This document shows, one piece after another, positions 37,166 through 46,062 of a DNA stretch of 64,000 bases. This DNA is from Melioribacteraceae bacterium. GTDB lineage: Bacteria > Bacteroidota > Ignavibacteria > Ignavibacteriales > Melioribacteraceae. Every line of letters starts with the position of its first letter. Position 1 is the stretch's first letter. The stretch is from assembly GCA_019638015.1 (NCBI GenBank), contig JAHBUP010000001.1:1458424-1522423 (forward strand). The letters run 5' to 3'. The notes beneath the pieces were generated by a model. It had not been told where the DNA came from. It did not search any database and saw only the letters and a program-made list of their open reading frames with translations. The position numbers were made by a program, and so were the translations under genes.

Positions 37166-37651
37166 GTGGATCAAATAATTAAAATTATAATTGTCATATT
37201 AGTTGCAAACATACTTATAACCGTAATTTTAGGTGGTAGTAAAAAGTTTGTATTCTACTATGATTTCAAAGACCTTTTTATTTCCTTCTTATCCTGTTTT
37301 GTTTTATTAATAGGAATAATCCTTTCTTCTTACCTTGATTTGAAAGAATTTAATCTAATAGCCGTTACTATATCTATCATGATTGGGATTTATTCATTAT
37401 ATCTTGCTGTTAAATATAATCGTATGAACATTTTAGTCGGGATCCCAATCGGCATTTCAAAAATTATTCTTGGTGGTTTGTTTGTCCTAAAATTATTCGA
37501 TTTAATTAGTCCAAGTGGGAAATCTGTTGGAAATAGACGTGAAAGTAGGATGACGTCTGGAATTATTCTGTTCCTTCTATCAATTATTTTCAAGTTTCTA
37601 ATTAATGGTGAAGAAGTTTATCAAAAAAATGGATGGGATATTCCAAAATAA
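37166..37651 (+). CDS. Small multi-TM membrane protein
   Basis: This 161-residue protein has about five membrane helices (IIVILVANILITVIL, LFISFLSCFVLLIGIILSS, LIAVTISIMIGIYSLYLAV, GIPIGISKIILGGLFVLKL and SGIILFLLSIIFKFLI). It starts with GTG 3 nt after the previous stop. Third and last gene of its cassette; function unknown. Confidence 0.55.
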   Translation: MDQIIKIIIVILVANILITVILGGSKKFVFYYDFKDLFISFLSCFVLLIGIILSSYLDLKEFNLIAVTISIMIGIYSLYLAVKYNRMNILVGIPIGISKIILGGLFVLKLFDLISPSGKSVGNRRESRMTSGIILFLLSIIFKFLINGEEVYQKNGWDIPK

Positions 37652-37658
37652 GTGCATT

Positions 37659-37855
37659 TACAGTTAACCCTTTCTTCAAGCCGGCCGCTTAAAACCGCTC
37701 GGCAATTGTATGATTATAAAGTTTTGTTGTAAAAGTTAGTTGCTCTATTAGTGTAGCTGAGTAAATGAAGTTATACATAAATTGTTGGCAATTGTGTTTA
37801 AATCTGCGTTGTTGTTTTAGTGGCGGTCTATTTGCAACATTGCAATATGTTACCA
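37659..37855 (+). repeat. attC-like recombination site 2
   Basis: It begins TACAGTTAACCC and ends GTTACCA. The left box is the near-perfect complement (9 of 10) of GTTAGCTGTA, the bases that start this same cassette at 35445, as expected when cassette ends join in a circle. The inner part shares a stretch (AGTTGCTCTAttagtGTAGctGAGTA-like) with site 5 at 45.5 kb. Confidence 0.6.
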
Positions 37856-37872
37856 AGTAAGTGATGGGTGAT

Positions 37873-38358
37873 ATGGAAACATTAGTATCACAAGAAAAAA
37901 ATCAAAAGATTGTACGAGTATTATCCTGGGGTTTAATGGTCATTTCAGTTTTTCTATTACTTCGGAATTTTGTTTTCCCCAATAATATCTCTTCAGTGAT
38001 TAATTTTCAGCAAGCAACAAAAAATTTTATACCACCCATTGAGATCAATTATACTCTTTATTTTATTCAAACTGGTCTTGAGTTTCTACTATATATCATG
38101 GTTTATCTCTTCACCACATTTTTATTGAAATATCAAAACAAATGGAGAAGAAGACTCATGAATTTATTATTGGTAATGGTATTATTTTTTATACTATCAC
38201 CAATAATTACTTACCATAGTATTGATAAAGTAATATTTGGCAACTATGCCACCATAAAGTTGGTGTTGTCATATTTATGGTCAATAATTCTTTCAGCATG
38301 GCTCCTGTTTACAATTAAAAGATTAACAAAAGAAGAGATAAAGTATCTATTTAAATAA
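37873..38358 (+). CDS. Four-TM cassette membrane protein (paralogue of 59966)
   Basis: The protein is about 161 residues with four membrane helices: LSWGLMVISVFLLLRNFVF, YTLYFIQTGLEFLLYIMVYLF, LMNLLLVMVLFFILSPII and LVLSYLWSIILSAWLLFTI. It is similar along its whole length to the gene at 59966 (for example NFQQATKNFIPP and LLKYQNKWR are identical blocks). Starting at 37873 makes the two proteins equal in length. The frame also opens at GTG 37861 and ATG 37864. It follows attC-like site 2 directly. Function unknown. Confidence 0.65.
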   Translation: METLVSQEKNQKIVRVLSWGLMVISVFLLLRNFVFPNNISSVINFQQATKNFIPPIEINYTLYFIQTGLEFLLYIMVYLFTTFLLKYQNKWRRRLMNLLLVMVLFFILSPIITYHSIDKVIFGNYATIKLVLSYLWSIILSAWLLFTIKRLTKEEIKYLFK

Positions 38359-38426
38359 GTACTCTTAACCTATTGCCATGAAATTATTAATTAGAAAAAA
38401 AAATATAATCGCTAATATATACCAGC

Positions 38427-39242
38427 TTATTTTAATTCAAAAAAATCATTTCTATTTAGATGATAAAATCCAATCTCTTTTGGATATTCATGCTTGTCTT
38501 CATTTAAAATTTCATAAATGTATTTATATTCTCCTTTTCTCCATGGTAAAATTCCAATTTTTTCAATCTTTTTCTCATTGCAATCTATAATCAGTTTCTT
38601 CATTGCATTCATTTTCTTAACCTTTTCATTTGAATAAAAAAAACTTCTCCATTCCATCTTGTTAAAGGGGACTAATATCAAATCTAAATGCTCAACATAT
38701 TTCCATATGCTGTCATTAGTTATTGTTATAACTCTATTGTTGATTTTATATTGGGTTTCCGTTTTCATAAAAGTGTTTTTATATATTGCTGAATTTGGGT
38801 AGTTGTTGCTAAAAATACTTGTATCAAAATATTCTTTATCACCTTTTGTAATTTCACTTTTATCGTATGGTAAATCTAACAATCCCTCTTTTCTGTAATG
38901 GTTTATATAATAATTGTAATAATCCCAATTTATAACATGAATGTATTCATCTTTCAATACCTTCATTGCATATCCTATAAAGATATCACTTTGAATCGCA
39001 TAGGTCCCACCACCTTCAAACAATCCATCATTTACACTAACAAAATAATCCAGTTTAATGTTATTTTGGATGAAATAGTCAATAGATTCTAAAGCGTTCA
39101 TTCCTAGGCAAATCACTTTGTTACTTTTGTAATAAGTACCATCGAATCTGTGATCAATTAAATAAATTATATCAGCAAAATCTAATGATTCAAATCTCCT
39201 GGGATTATTAATGCCTGATGCAAAGTAAGCTAAAGTCTTCAT
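38427..39242 (-). CDS. Uncharacterised partner of a HEPN protein
   Basis: This 271-residue protein starts MKTLAYFASGINNPRRFESL and has alternating beta/alpha segments (YLIDHRF, KVICLGMNAL). I do not recognise a family. Its ATG overlaps the stop of the upstream HEPN gene (TAATG), so the two are translated together. This suggests a toxin-antitoxin or effector-sensor pair, but the sequence alone does not say which partner is which. Confidence 0.55.
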   Translation of the reverse strand: MKTLAYFASGINNPRRFESLDFADIIYLIDHRFDGTYYKSNKVICLGMNALESIDYFIQNNIKLDYFVSVNDGLFEGGGTYAIQSDIFIGYAMKVLKDEYIHVINWDYYNYYINHYRKEGLLDLPYDKSEITKGDKEYFDTSIFSNNYPNSAIYKNTFMKTETQYKINNRVITITNDSIWKYVEHLDLILVPFNKMEWRSFFYSNEKVKKMNAMKKLIIDCNEKKIEKIGILPWRKGEYKYIYEILNEDKHEYPKEIGFYHLNRNDFFELK

Positions 39243-39949
39243 TATGCCGCTTTAATATTTTTCAATTCTGTGATAGTAATACCGTCCCAATTTGCTTGTA
39301 TAGGTTGAGCTAAATATTCAGATAATCTTAAAACCAATTCACGCAGATCATCAATATTTAATTTTATTTTAAATATTCTATAGTATGGGTCCCCGTCTTT
39401 AATAAGACACTGCTTTTCTTTTGAATATTCTACGTCAGCAGGCAAGTTTTTGATTCTTTTCTGTCTCATAAGTTCTAAAGCTCTTTTCTCGTCATACTGT
39501 TTTAATTTGCCATTTATTACATCAATAGAATCAACAAATATGAACTCTTTGATAATATTGCTGTTATCTTTAATCGTGCAATAGCCTGTCGATAAATAAT
39601 CAGCATCAAGATCTATTATTGTAGGATGACTCACGGAATTCCTCATTCTTTTAAGTACAGTTGCTAAAGTCAGCTTTTCATGATATGTCGTATAAATATT
39701 CTCTAATGAAATACCCCAAACTTTATTATTGCTTAATATAGTTTCGGCTAATATGTTTTTTTTTCGCAACATGTCCCTGGTATATTCAGCGTTAATTGTT
39801 AATAAGTTTTGTAGAGATATTAGATGTAAGGTGCTTTCAAATTTATAGTTACTTTTAACTTGTTTGTCGTATTCCAAAATGATATGCCCAATTCTATACG
39901 CAATATCAGCATATACTTGTTGGTTTTGTGGATCTGGAAAATATTCCAT
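39242..39949 (-). CDS. HEPN-domain protein
   Basis: This 235-residue protein has a helical N-terminal half and the motif KRMRNSVSHP near residue 105. The RN-xxx-H spacing is the catalytic signature of HEPN ribonucleases (pEK499-p136-type families look similar). The C-terminal half is a separate beta-containing domain (YRIFKIKLNIDDLRELV). HEPN proteins usually act as RNases in toxin-antitoxin and abortive-infection systems. It is coupled to the gene at 38427. Both are on the minus strand, opposite to the surrounding cassettes. Confidence 0.7.
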   Translation of the reverse strand: MEYFPDPQNQQVYADIAYRIGHIILEYDKQVKSNYKFESTLHLISLQNLLTINAEYTRDMLRKKNILAETILSNNKVWGISLENIYTTYHEKLTLATVLKRMRNSVSHPTIIDLDADYLSTGYCTIKDNSNIIKEFIFVDSIDVINGKLKQYDEKRALELMRQKRIKNLPADVEYSKEKQCLIKDGDPYYRIFKIKLNIDDLRELVLRLSEYLAQPIQANWDGITITELKNIKAA

Positions 39950-40345
39950 TTATTCCCTCTATATTATTAAGACCATTATTGTTTTCATAAAAGTAATGCA
40001 ATATCACGGACTTTTACTAACAACAACTATTTATAAGCAGAAATATATCACTACATAAAATAATTAGGAAGTTTTTATAGCCATGCATTTGGTGGTACAT
40101 TCTTAAAATACCCTTCCTTGTTTTCTCGTTCATAATTGCTGTCCCGTCAATAAACTCACCATGAATGAATTTCAGTTCTTTCAAAAAATACTCCTCCGCT
40201 CTTCACCTCCATAACTCTTTACTCGATACTCATCACTCACACTGTTTATCCCGCTCATTACTCTATAATGCTCTTATAGCATTTTTATGTAAATATTTAT
40301 AGTTTGATATTAGTAGTTACTTAAAAAGGGGTTTTCCCGAAATAG
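39950..40345. other. Non-coding stretch with possible gene relics
   Basis: About 400 nt without an intact gene. On the minus strand, roughly 40195-40080 reads KELKFIHGEFIDGTAIMNEK and onwards without stops and looks like a decayed coding piece, but I cannot identify it. Otherwise it is AT-rich DNA with promoter space for the divergent genes. Confidence 0.3.
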
Positions 40346-40447
40346 CTTTATCCCTTTTTTATTCGGGTACCCGCTGCAAATATAAAAGGTGCTTTAAAAA
40401 GTAATGTTGAAGGTTATGATAATTTACTGGAAGTGCTAAAAAGATGA
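40346..40447 (+). pseudogene. Possible remnant of a gene coupled to 40444
   Basis: This open segment ends VPAANIKGALKSNVEGYDN followed by LLEVLKR and a TGA that overlaps the next ATG in an ATGA arrangement. The overlap is typical of operon neighbours, so the upstream gene was probably lost except for its end. No start or full domain is present. Confidence 0.35.
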
Positions 40448-41340
40448 ATGCGAATATTGAACTTACAATAAACAAGATTATCGAATGTGTTCGATTAGAT
40501 TGCTTTTCTGACATTGGTGAACTATTCAAAGATCGGAGAGATTATCATGCTTTCATTGATCAGATTCATCGGGATATGAGAATAGAGTTTCATGGACAAA
40601 ATTTACATTACTATGAAACATTTCATCGTCTTGCAGATAAATATGATTTTGATTCTCTGAAGAATCTTATAAAAGGATTAACGATCGTTGAAAATATTGT
40701 AAGACATGGCGGAAGTGTATCTCCAATCATTGCTTTATACAAAAAACTTATTGAAAAAGCTGGATTGTTTTATATGACCACGGGAGACAAACAAGGGATC
40801 TATTTTTTAATTCAAAGCTTAAAGAAAAGTCCAAATAACGACATAGTGGATTTAACACACTGGATTCTTGAAAATTCTAACAATATTTATTTACCATTTG
40901 GTATTTCGACCCTAAGTTCAAAAACAATTCCCGAAATTAAAATCGAAGTTGAAAACTGGCTGGAAAGACAAAAAGAAAGAGCACAACTAAAGAAAAAGGA
41001 AAAAATTGATAAAGAGCATAGAGACGAATTAAGAAAACAAAAGGTTGTCAGGAAAACTGAGGATCATAAGAAAAAAATAGAATCAGAGCGGGAATATCGT
41101 GATTCATTGAAAAACCTGACTTCAAAAGAACTAATGGAAAAGATTCTTAATGATAAAATACGCCCAGTCTATTATTATTACAGTGAGTTAAACAATATTT
41201 GCAAACTTGATTCTGAATCATCAGAGTTATTGAAGCTAGTTATTCTGAGATTTAAGGAAGAAGAAAAATATCAATTTAAGCGGCTTAAAAGGGAATTGAT
41301 ATATTTGATTGAACATAAAGAACAAGTTGGCGGTACATGA
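40444..41340 (+). CDS. Uncharacterised protein with helical C-terminal half
   Basis: This 298-residue protein is mostly helical. The N-terminal half (INKIIECVRLDCFSDIGELF and similar) is followed by a highly charged coiled-coil region (about residues 170-225, many Lys/Glu/Arg). A last helical segment ends in KRELIYLIEHKEQVGGT. I do not recognise the family. It follows a gene remnant and precedes module copy B. Confidence 0.55.
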   Translation: MNANIELTINKIIECVRLDCFSDIGELFKDRRDYHAFIDQIHRDMRIEFHGQNLHYYETFHRLADKYDFDSLKNLIKGLTIVENIVRHGGSVSPIIALYKKLIEKAGLFYMTTGDKQGIYFLIQSLKKSPNNDIVDLTHWILENSNNIYLPFGISTLSSKTIPEIKIEVENWLERQKERAQLKKKEKIDKEHRDELRKQKVVRKTEDHKKKIESEREYRDSLKNLTSKELMEKILNDKIRPVYYYYSELNNICKLDSESSELLKLVILRFKEEEKYQFKRLKRELIYLIEHKEQVGGT

Positions 41341-41501
41341 TCTACACCACAAGGTTTTAATTGATGAGTCGGGGTTGTAGTCCTCTTTAACTTTTCTTAC
41401 AATTTGATAAGGAATCACCGGCAATCCCTTACTAGGCATATCGCCAAGCGTTACCAGCAATGACATAAATCGACAGAGAAACAATACTACAGCAACAATA
41501 T

Positions 41502-41750
41502 TTGAGTTCTTTTGATTTCGATTTTTCTCACAAGCACTCTCCAAAATCCCTTCATTATTCCGGCAAAGCGGCAGACCTCAGCACCTCAAACATTCCCGAT
41601 CAGCTAACCAGAAAAAAACTCCCCGAAGAAATTAAGACCTCACTCAGCGCTCATTATGATATTGTTGACGATACAACCCATTTTCACATTAAGTACCAGC
41701 CAATTGACTTTCAACAGCATAAACTTAAAAATTCCATTAATAATCACTAA
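41502..41750 (+). pseudogene. 5'-truncated M15-like peptidase gene (module copy B)
   Basis: The 3' two-thirds of the M15-like gene are in frame (HSPKSLHYSGKAADLSTSN, then TTHFHIKYQP, ending FQQHKLKNSINNH). The first 40 or so residues of the intact copy at 52523 are replaced by unrelated sequence, and the HIEY motif has become HIKY. The conserved module continues into the promoter-like element. Confidence 0.7.
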
Positions 41751-41965
41751 AATAACTTGACTTAAGTATCTCATTAAACTAATTTGAGTTAAAATAATGA
41801 GGGCTTGAGGGTTAGTTTGGGGTACAGTCCGGGCATTTTATTCTCTTGAGTTCATATCATTTAATTAAAACGCTGTTATTTAAACTAAATCAAAACCTTT
41901 TCTTGATATGATTCCAAAATGACTCGTATCAAGTGTTATGGCAGGTTAATTAATAGTTAGTTGCC
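41535..41965 (+). repeat. Repeat module copy B
   Basis: Matches copy A closely over the peptidase end and the roughly 200-nt leader with the CTTGATA...TATCAAG stem. The leader ends GTTAGTTGCC just before the gene at 41977, the likely first bases of that cassette. The 160 nt between 41341 and 41501 hold no gene I can support; a minus-strand frame there looks like a relic. Confidence 0.8.
41757..41785 (+). promoter_or_regulatory. Conserved promoter-like element, copy B
   Basis: TTGACT, 17 nt, TAATTT, as in copies A and C, about 190 nt upstream of the gene at 41977. Confidence 0.5.
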
Positions 41966-41976
41966 AAGAGAATTTT

Positions 41977-42843
41977 ATGAAAGGTAAAAAATTATTTACA
42001 TACTCCGAAGCTGAAAAAATCAAATTATTGATAAACAGAAAGGTTAAAGCTTCTAAATATGATCAGAAAAGAATTAGAGATGAGATCCGATCGATTGGAT
42101 TTTATTTCTCGGATTTTTCTAGCAAAAAGGGGTATACAGTTGATGATTTCGAAAATTTAATACATTCTCGGCAAATCCAAATGATTAAATCAGCCAATAG
42201 CAATGACGTTGCTACTGAAATTAGTAAGTCTGAAATAAAGAATTTACCTTTATCAAATACTAAAATAGCAGTTGAAAAAACAGAACTAGTTGGATCAGTT
42301 AACATCACCGAAGTTGAATTAAAATTGATAAAAGAAGGTCAGTATTATATGGCAGAAAATATCGACTCAGAACTACCGAAAGATAAAACCGGATTGTATT
42401 CAATTCGTTTAGCATCAAGTTCCGCACTTCCGGAAAAATATCAAAATATTCTCAGCGAACGTTCTCATAATATAATTTATATTGGTAAAGCAGAAGGTCA
42501 ATCTTTATTTGATAGATTACAGCAAGAATTACGAGCAACTGGTCCTGGAACTTTTTTCAGAAGCATCGGTGCAGTATTAGGTTTCCTTCCACCACTCGGT
42601 TCGTTAAAAGGTAAAAAGAATCAGAATAATTATAAATTTTCTAAAGATGATAAAAAGAAAATAATTGATTGGATAAATGAGAACTTGGAAATAAGCTATA
42701 TCAATTTCGACTATGATTTTTCTGTTGAACAACAATTGATTCAAAAGTATTGTCCTTTGTTAAACGATTCTCACAATCCTCTGGCTTTAGTAGAATTGAG
42801 AGATGATAAAGACAAATGTAGAAAAATTGCGAGAGGCAACTAA
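41977..42843 (+). CDS. GIY-YIG nuclease-like protein
   Basis: In this 288-residue protein the C-terminal half starts GLYSIRLASS and contains IIYIGKAEGQSLFDRLQQEL, the GIY and YIG strands and the following Arg-bearing helix. EQQLIQKYCPLLNDSHNP later provides the catalytic Glu and Asn-Pro end of the fold. The N-terminal half (about 110 residues) is helical and may bind DNA (RKVKASKYDQKRIRDEI). Such enzymes nick or cut DNA. Its stop lies inside the AACTAAC box of the next attC-like site. Confidence 0.75.
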   Translation: MKGKKLFTYSEAEKIKLLINRKVKASKYDQKRIRDEIRSIGFYFSDFSSKKGYTVDDFENLIHSRQIQMIKSANSNDVATEISKSEIKNLPLSNTKIAVEKTELVGSVNITEVELKLIKEGQYYMAENIDSELPKDKTGLYSIRLASSSALPEKYQNILSERSHNIIYIGKAEGQSLFDRLQQELRATGPGTFFRSIGAVLGFLPPLGSLKGKKNQNNYKFSKDDKKKIIDWINENLEISYINFDYDFSVEQQLIQKYCPLLNDSHNPLALVELRDDKDKCRKIARGN

Positions 42844-43061
42844 CAAGCAACTTAGCCGGACGCCGTTTTCAATGTGGCATTTGAGTAGTTCTTAAGTTTA
42901 GTGGCCTAAACCAACATTGCTGTTAAGCATTGTACATATAAATTAAACTGTCGCAACTGGCTTGTATCGAGCAATTTACAAACCGGTTGCATAAACTTTG
43001 GCGTAGTCTTTTTAATCGGCATCCCTGTGTTGGGCGCCGGCTAGTTGCCACGCCGTTAAGC
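42838..43061 (+). repeat. attC-like recombination site 3 (best example)
   Basis: Left arm AACTAAC AA GCAACTTAGCCGGACGCC (first 7 bases are the R-box); right arm GGCGCCGGCTAGTTGC then CACGCC and GTTAAGC. The right arm pairs with the left over 16 bp, leaving one T and one A unpaired, the extrahelical-base feature of attC sites. GTTAAGC fits GTTRRRY exactly. Nested inner palindromes (GCAACTGG/CCGGTTGC) make it 224 nt long. Confidence 0.8.
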
Positions 43062-43089
43062 GAGTATTCAAAAATAGTTAAGGAATTGT

Positions 43090-43869
43090 ATGAAACGAAA
43101 AACAATAGTAGGTGAGTTGATTAATTTTCGCGGTATGGTTTGGGCACCTGTCAATGAACAAGGTGTTGTTTTTCTATTTGGGAAAATAGCGCACGAGTTA
43201 GGAATGTATGTTGAAGTAGTTCGTCCAGGCTATCCTGATTGCATTGCAAAAAGATATATTGGGAAAGGTCGATGGCAAGAAGTTAGAATAGAATTTGAAT
43301 TTAAAAGCAGCCATTTTGAAACTCACAAGCATTCCAAAGAAGAGTGCGATATTATTATTTGTTGGTCACACGATTGGTCAAATTGTCCAAAGCATATTGA
43401 AGTTATTGAGCTCCATGAGGAAATTAAAAAATTGGAAAACTTTCCACTCGCTCCTCCAGATCAAATTACTCCCGAAAGTGAATATTCGCTTGAATCACAT
43501 TTTTCTCGATCAAATGCTTTTGTAAAAGAAATATTTAAAAAGATTGACATTGCTATTAAAAAAACAGATGATTCCATTTATTATAAAGTTGCCAAGTATC
43601 GTCTTATGTATTATTCTCCAAAACGTGTTTTTGCTGCTGTAGCTTTACGAAAGGATTTTATTAATATTCATCTTTTTACTAATGGCAAGAAAATTAAAGG
43701 CGTAGAATCGTTTTCGGGCGAATATGGCTACAAGTGGGGTCGCATTTATATTCGTTCCAAAGAAGATGTTCAAATAGCTATTGGTGCACTTATAAAATCG
43801 CGAAAAATGATTGAAGAATGTGTGTCTAAAAATATTACAACGGGTTGGTATGCAGAAAAAGACGAATAA
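43090..43869 (+). CDS. Nuclease-like N-terminal domain fused to a DUF5655-like domain
   Basis: In this 259-residue protein, residues about 20-110 contain PVNEQGVVFLFGKIAHELG, YPDCIAKR and VRIEFEFKS followed by CDIIICWSHDW. This is the order of a PD-(D/E)xK-type restriction nuclease (PD, then ExK). The last 110 residues (VAKYRLMYYSPKRVFAAVAL, WGRIYIRSKEDVQIAI) match DUF5655. It is a single-gene cassette between attC-like sites 3 and 4. Defence activity is likely but inferred. Confidence 0.7.
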   Translation: MKRKTIVGELINFRGMVWAPVNEQGVVFLFGKIAHELGMYVEVVRPGYPDCIAKRYIGKGRWQEVRIEFEFKSSHFETHKHSKEECDIIICWSHDWSNCPKHIEVIELHEEIKKLENFPLAPPDQITPESEYSLESHFSRSNAFVKEIFKKIDIAIKKTDDSIYYKVAKYRLMYYSPKRVFAAVALRKDFINIHLFTNGKKIKGVESFSGEYGYKWGRIYIRSKEDVQIAIGALIKSRKMIEECVSKNITTGWYAEKDE

Positions 43870-43879
43870 TTATATTAGC

Positions 43880-44054
43880 ACCTAACCAGCTTTCCCACCA
43901 GACCGAATTTTCATTACGGCAGTGGTTCAGTCTTATAGCTTGATAAAAAAATATTAGCATTGTTTGTAACATTGTTCTAATAAATAAATTTGTTAAGAAT
44001 ATAGGCAGTAACTTTTTATTCATCATTTCTGTTCTGGGCCACGGCGGGCTAAGC
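43880..44054 (+). repeat. attC-like recombination site 4
   Basis: ACCTAAC at the left fits RYYYAAC exactly, followed by CAGCTTTCCCACCAGACC. The right side has TTCTGGGCCACGGCGGGC then GCTAAGC, one base off the GTTRRRY box. Arms pair only partly (CCCACCAGA/TCTGG). Length 175 nt. Confidence 0.55.
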
Positions 44055-44124
44055 GCATTACCATGAGCGATTTTGTTAAAAATGGACCAAATTTATAAAA
44101 TCAAATAAAAACAACGGTATCACT

Positions 44125-45402
44125 ATGAACGAAATAATTTGTCCAAATTGTAAAAAAGCTTTTAAAATAGATGAATCTGGTTTCGCTGAGATCCTAAAGC
44201 AAGTTCGAGATCATCAATTTGAAGAAGAAATGCAAAAGAGGTTAGACCTTGCTGAAAAGGAAAAGGAAAATGCTGTTAAGCTTGCTGAAGCAAATCTAAA
44301 AAATTCATTGCAAGATGAGTTATCAAAAAAGGAAAAAGAATTAATTGAACTAAAAGCTAAAAACGAAAGCGAAATTGCTGAAAAATTATCAATGAAAGAT
44401 TCTGAGATAGCAGAAATGAAATCAAAAATAGAGAATGCGGAGATCGACAAAAAACTTACAGTTACAGAGGCTATTCAAAAAATCGAAAAAGAACGTGACG
44501 AGCTCGCCAATAACCTAAAGAACAAAGAAACAGAAAAGCAATTACTCGAAAAATCATTAAAAGAAAAATATTCCGCTGAACTCAAGACAAAGGATGATAT
44601 CATCAAGATGAAAGATGATGAAATTTCTCTACGTAAAGATATGAAGCTAAAACTTTCGACTAAAATGATTGGCGAAACACTTGAACAACATTGCGAGAAC
44701 GAATTCAACAAGTTACGCGCAACCGCTTTTCAAAAAGCTTATTTTGAGAAAGACAACGATTCTAAATCTGGAAGTAAAGGTGATTTTATTTATAAGGAAA
44801 GCGATGAAGCCGGGAATGAAATCATCTCAATTATGTTTGAAATGAAAAATGAGGGAGATGAGACTGCAACAAAAAAAAGAAATGAAGATTTTTTCAAAGA
44901 ATTGGACAAAGACCGAACAGAAAAGAATTGTGAATACGCAGTTCTTGTTTCTCTTTTAGAAGCCGAAAACGATTTATATAATTCCGGAATTGTTGATGTG
45001 TCTTACAGGTATAACAAAATGTATGTTGTTCGACCCCAATTTTTTATACCAATTATCACGCTCCTACGCAATGCTGCAATGAATTCATTAAAGTATAAAG
45101 CCGAATTAGCATTGGTGAAAAATCAGAATATTGACATTACTAATTTCGAAGATAATATAAACTCGTTTAAAGAGGGATTTGCAAGAAACTATGAATTAGC
45201 AAGCCGAAAATTTAAAACTGCGATTGACGAAATTGATAAAACTATTGATCATCTTCAAAAAACGAAAGATGCATTGTTATCTTCAGAAAATAATTTACGA
45301 TTGGCTAACAATAAAGCGGAGGATCTTACCATAAAAAAATTAACTAGTGGGAACCCCACTATGACAAATATGTTTGCAGAACTTTCTGATAAGAGTAAAT
45401 AA
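44125..45402 (+). CDS. DUF2130 protein
   Basis: This 425-residue protein has an N-terminal zinc ribbon ([10 protein letters not shown]), a long coiled coil (about residues 30-190), and the DUF2130 domain. In that domain [20 protein letters not shown] and FEMKNEGD suggest a nuclease-like core (Asp, then ExK); [18 protein letters not shown] is also typical. DUF2130 proteins are widespread accessory-genome proteins of unknown function. The gene forms one cassette. Confidence 0.85.
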   Translation: MNEIICPNCKKAFKIDESGFAEILKQVRDHQFEEEMQKRLDLAEKEKENAVKLAEANLKNSLQDELSKKEKELIELKAKNESEIAEKLSMKDSEIAEMKSKIENAEIDKKLTVTEAIQKIEKERDELANNLKNKETEKQLLEKSLKEKYSAELKTKDDIIKMKDDEISLRKDMKLKLSTKMIGETLEQHCENEFNKLRATAFQKAYFEKDNDSKSGSKGDFIYKESDEAGNEIISIMFEMKNEGDETATKKRNEDFFKELDKDRTEKNCEYAVLVSLLEAENDLYNSGIVDVSYRYNKMYVVRPQFFIPIITLLRNAAMNSLKYKAELALVKNQNIDITNFEDNINSFKEGFARNYELASRKFKTAIDEIDKTIDHLQKTKDALLSSENNLRLANNKAEDLTIKKLTSGNPTMTNMFAELSDKSK

Positions 45403-45444
45403 ATTTATGAATATTGATGGGAAATGGTTAATTCTCAAAACGAA

Positions 45445-45620
45445 GCTAAACAGCCAATCAAGGTGGACGCCGTTTAAGTATTCGGCATTTGTGTTATAGT
45501 TAAGTAGTGCTGTAAAAATTAGTTGCTCTTTAGGAATAGTCGAGTACACGTATTAATTAATAAATCATTTTCGTTTGCTATTAAAAGCTGCATAATGCGG
45601 CGAATTAAAACAACTTAGCA
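45445..45620 (+). repeat. attC-like recombination site 5
   Basis: Starts GCTAAACAGCC, has TGGACGCCG like sites 1 and 3, and ends GCGGCG...CTTAGCA. Its inner part matches that of site 2. The right box has C where GTT is expected, so it may be partly decayed. TTAGCA is the exact complement of TGCTAA at the end of the next cassette. Confidence 0.55.
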
Positions 45621-45645
45621 AGCATCAAATTAAATTGAGAACCAT

Positions 45646-46062
45646 ATGGAAAGTAATATATTATCTGATATTTTATTTCTTGAGCAACAGATCCATGCTG
45701 AGGATTATAAGAACCACCTTGCTGGAATAAAAGAGTGGGGAGGCGCAGATGTAATAATTGAAAAAAGATTGGATGAGGACACAAAGGCATGGATTGAAGA
45801 CCAATCTACCGTATTTAGTTTTCAGAAAACTGAAACTACTCGGCAAGTGGTAATTACCGAATATTCGAAAGAGTTGAGCTGGCTTTTCTACCAATTAAAA
45901 AAAATATTTTCTTCGAGAATTGATTATGTATCAAAGTATGAGTTCTATGGTTCTTTAGCCCAATCAGCCATAGAATATCTGAGTAAGAATAAGGAAAGTG
46001 AGAATATCAAAGAGCTACTATTAGCAGTATTGAATAAATCCAAGGAATTTGTTAATAAGTGA
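45646..46062 (+). CDS. Uncharacterised small protein coupled to the GGCT-HEPN gene
   Basis: This 138-residue helical protein (DILFLEQQIHAEDYKNHLAG, LSWLFYQLKKIFSSRIDYV) is of unknown family. The stop overlaps the GTG start of the following gene (GTGA), so the two are translationally coupled. It could be the antitoxin or regulatory partner of the HEPN protein. It follows attC-like site 5 by 25 nt. Confidence 0.6.
   Translation: MESNILSDILFLEQQIHAEDYKNHLAGIKEWGGADVIIEKRLDEDTKAWIEDQSTVFSFQKTETTRQVVITEYSKELSWLFYQLKKIFSSRIDYVSKYEFYGSLAQSAIEYLSKNKESENIKELLLAVLNKSKEFVNK

Noticed and set aside
41236..41544. Minus-strand frame between 40444 and module copy B
   Set aside because: Part of it (LLVTLGDMPSKGLPVIPY) looks protein-like, but it overlaps the end of the plus-strand gene and has no ribosome-binding site; at most a relic.
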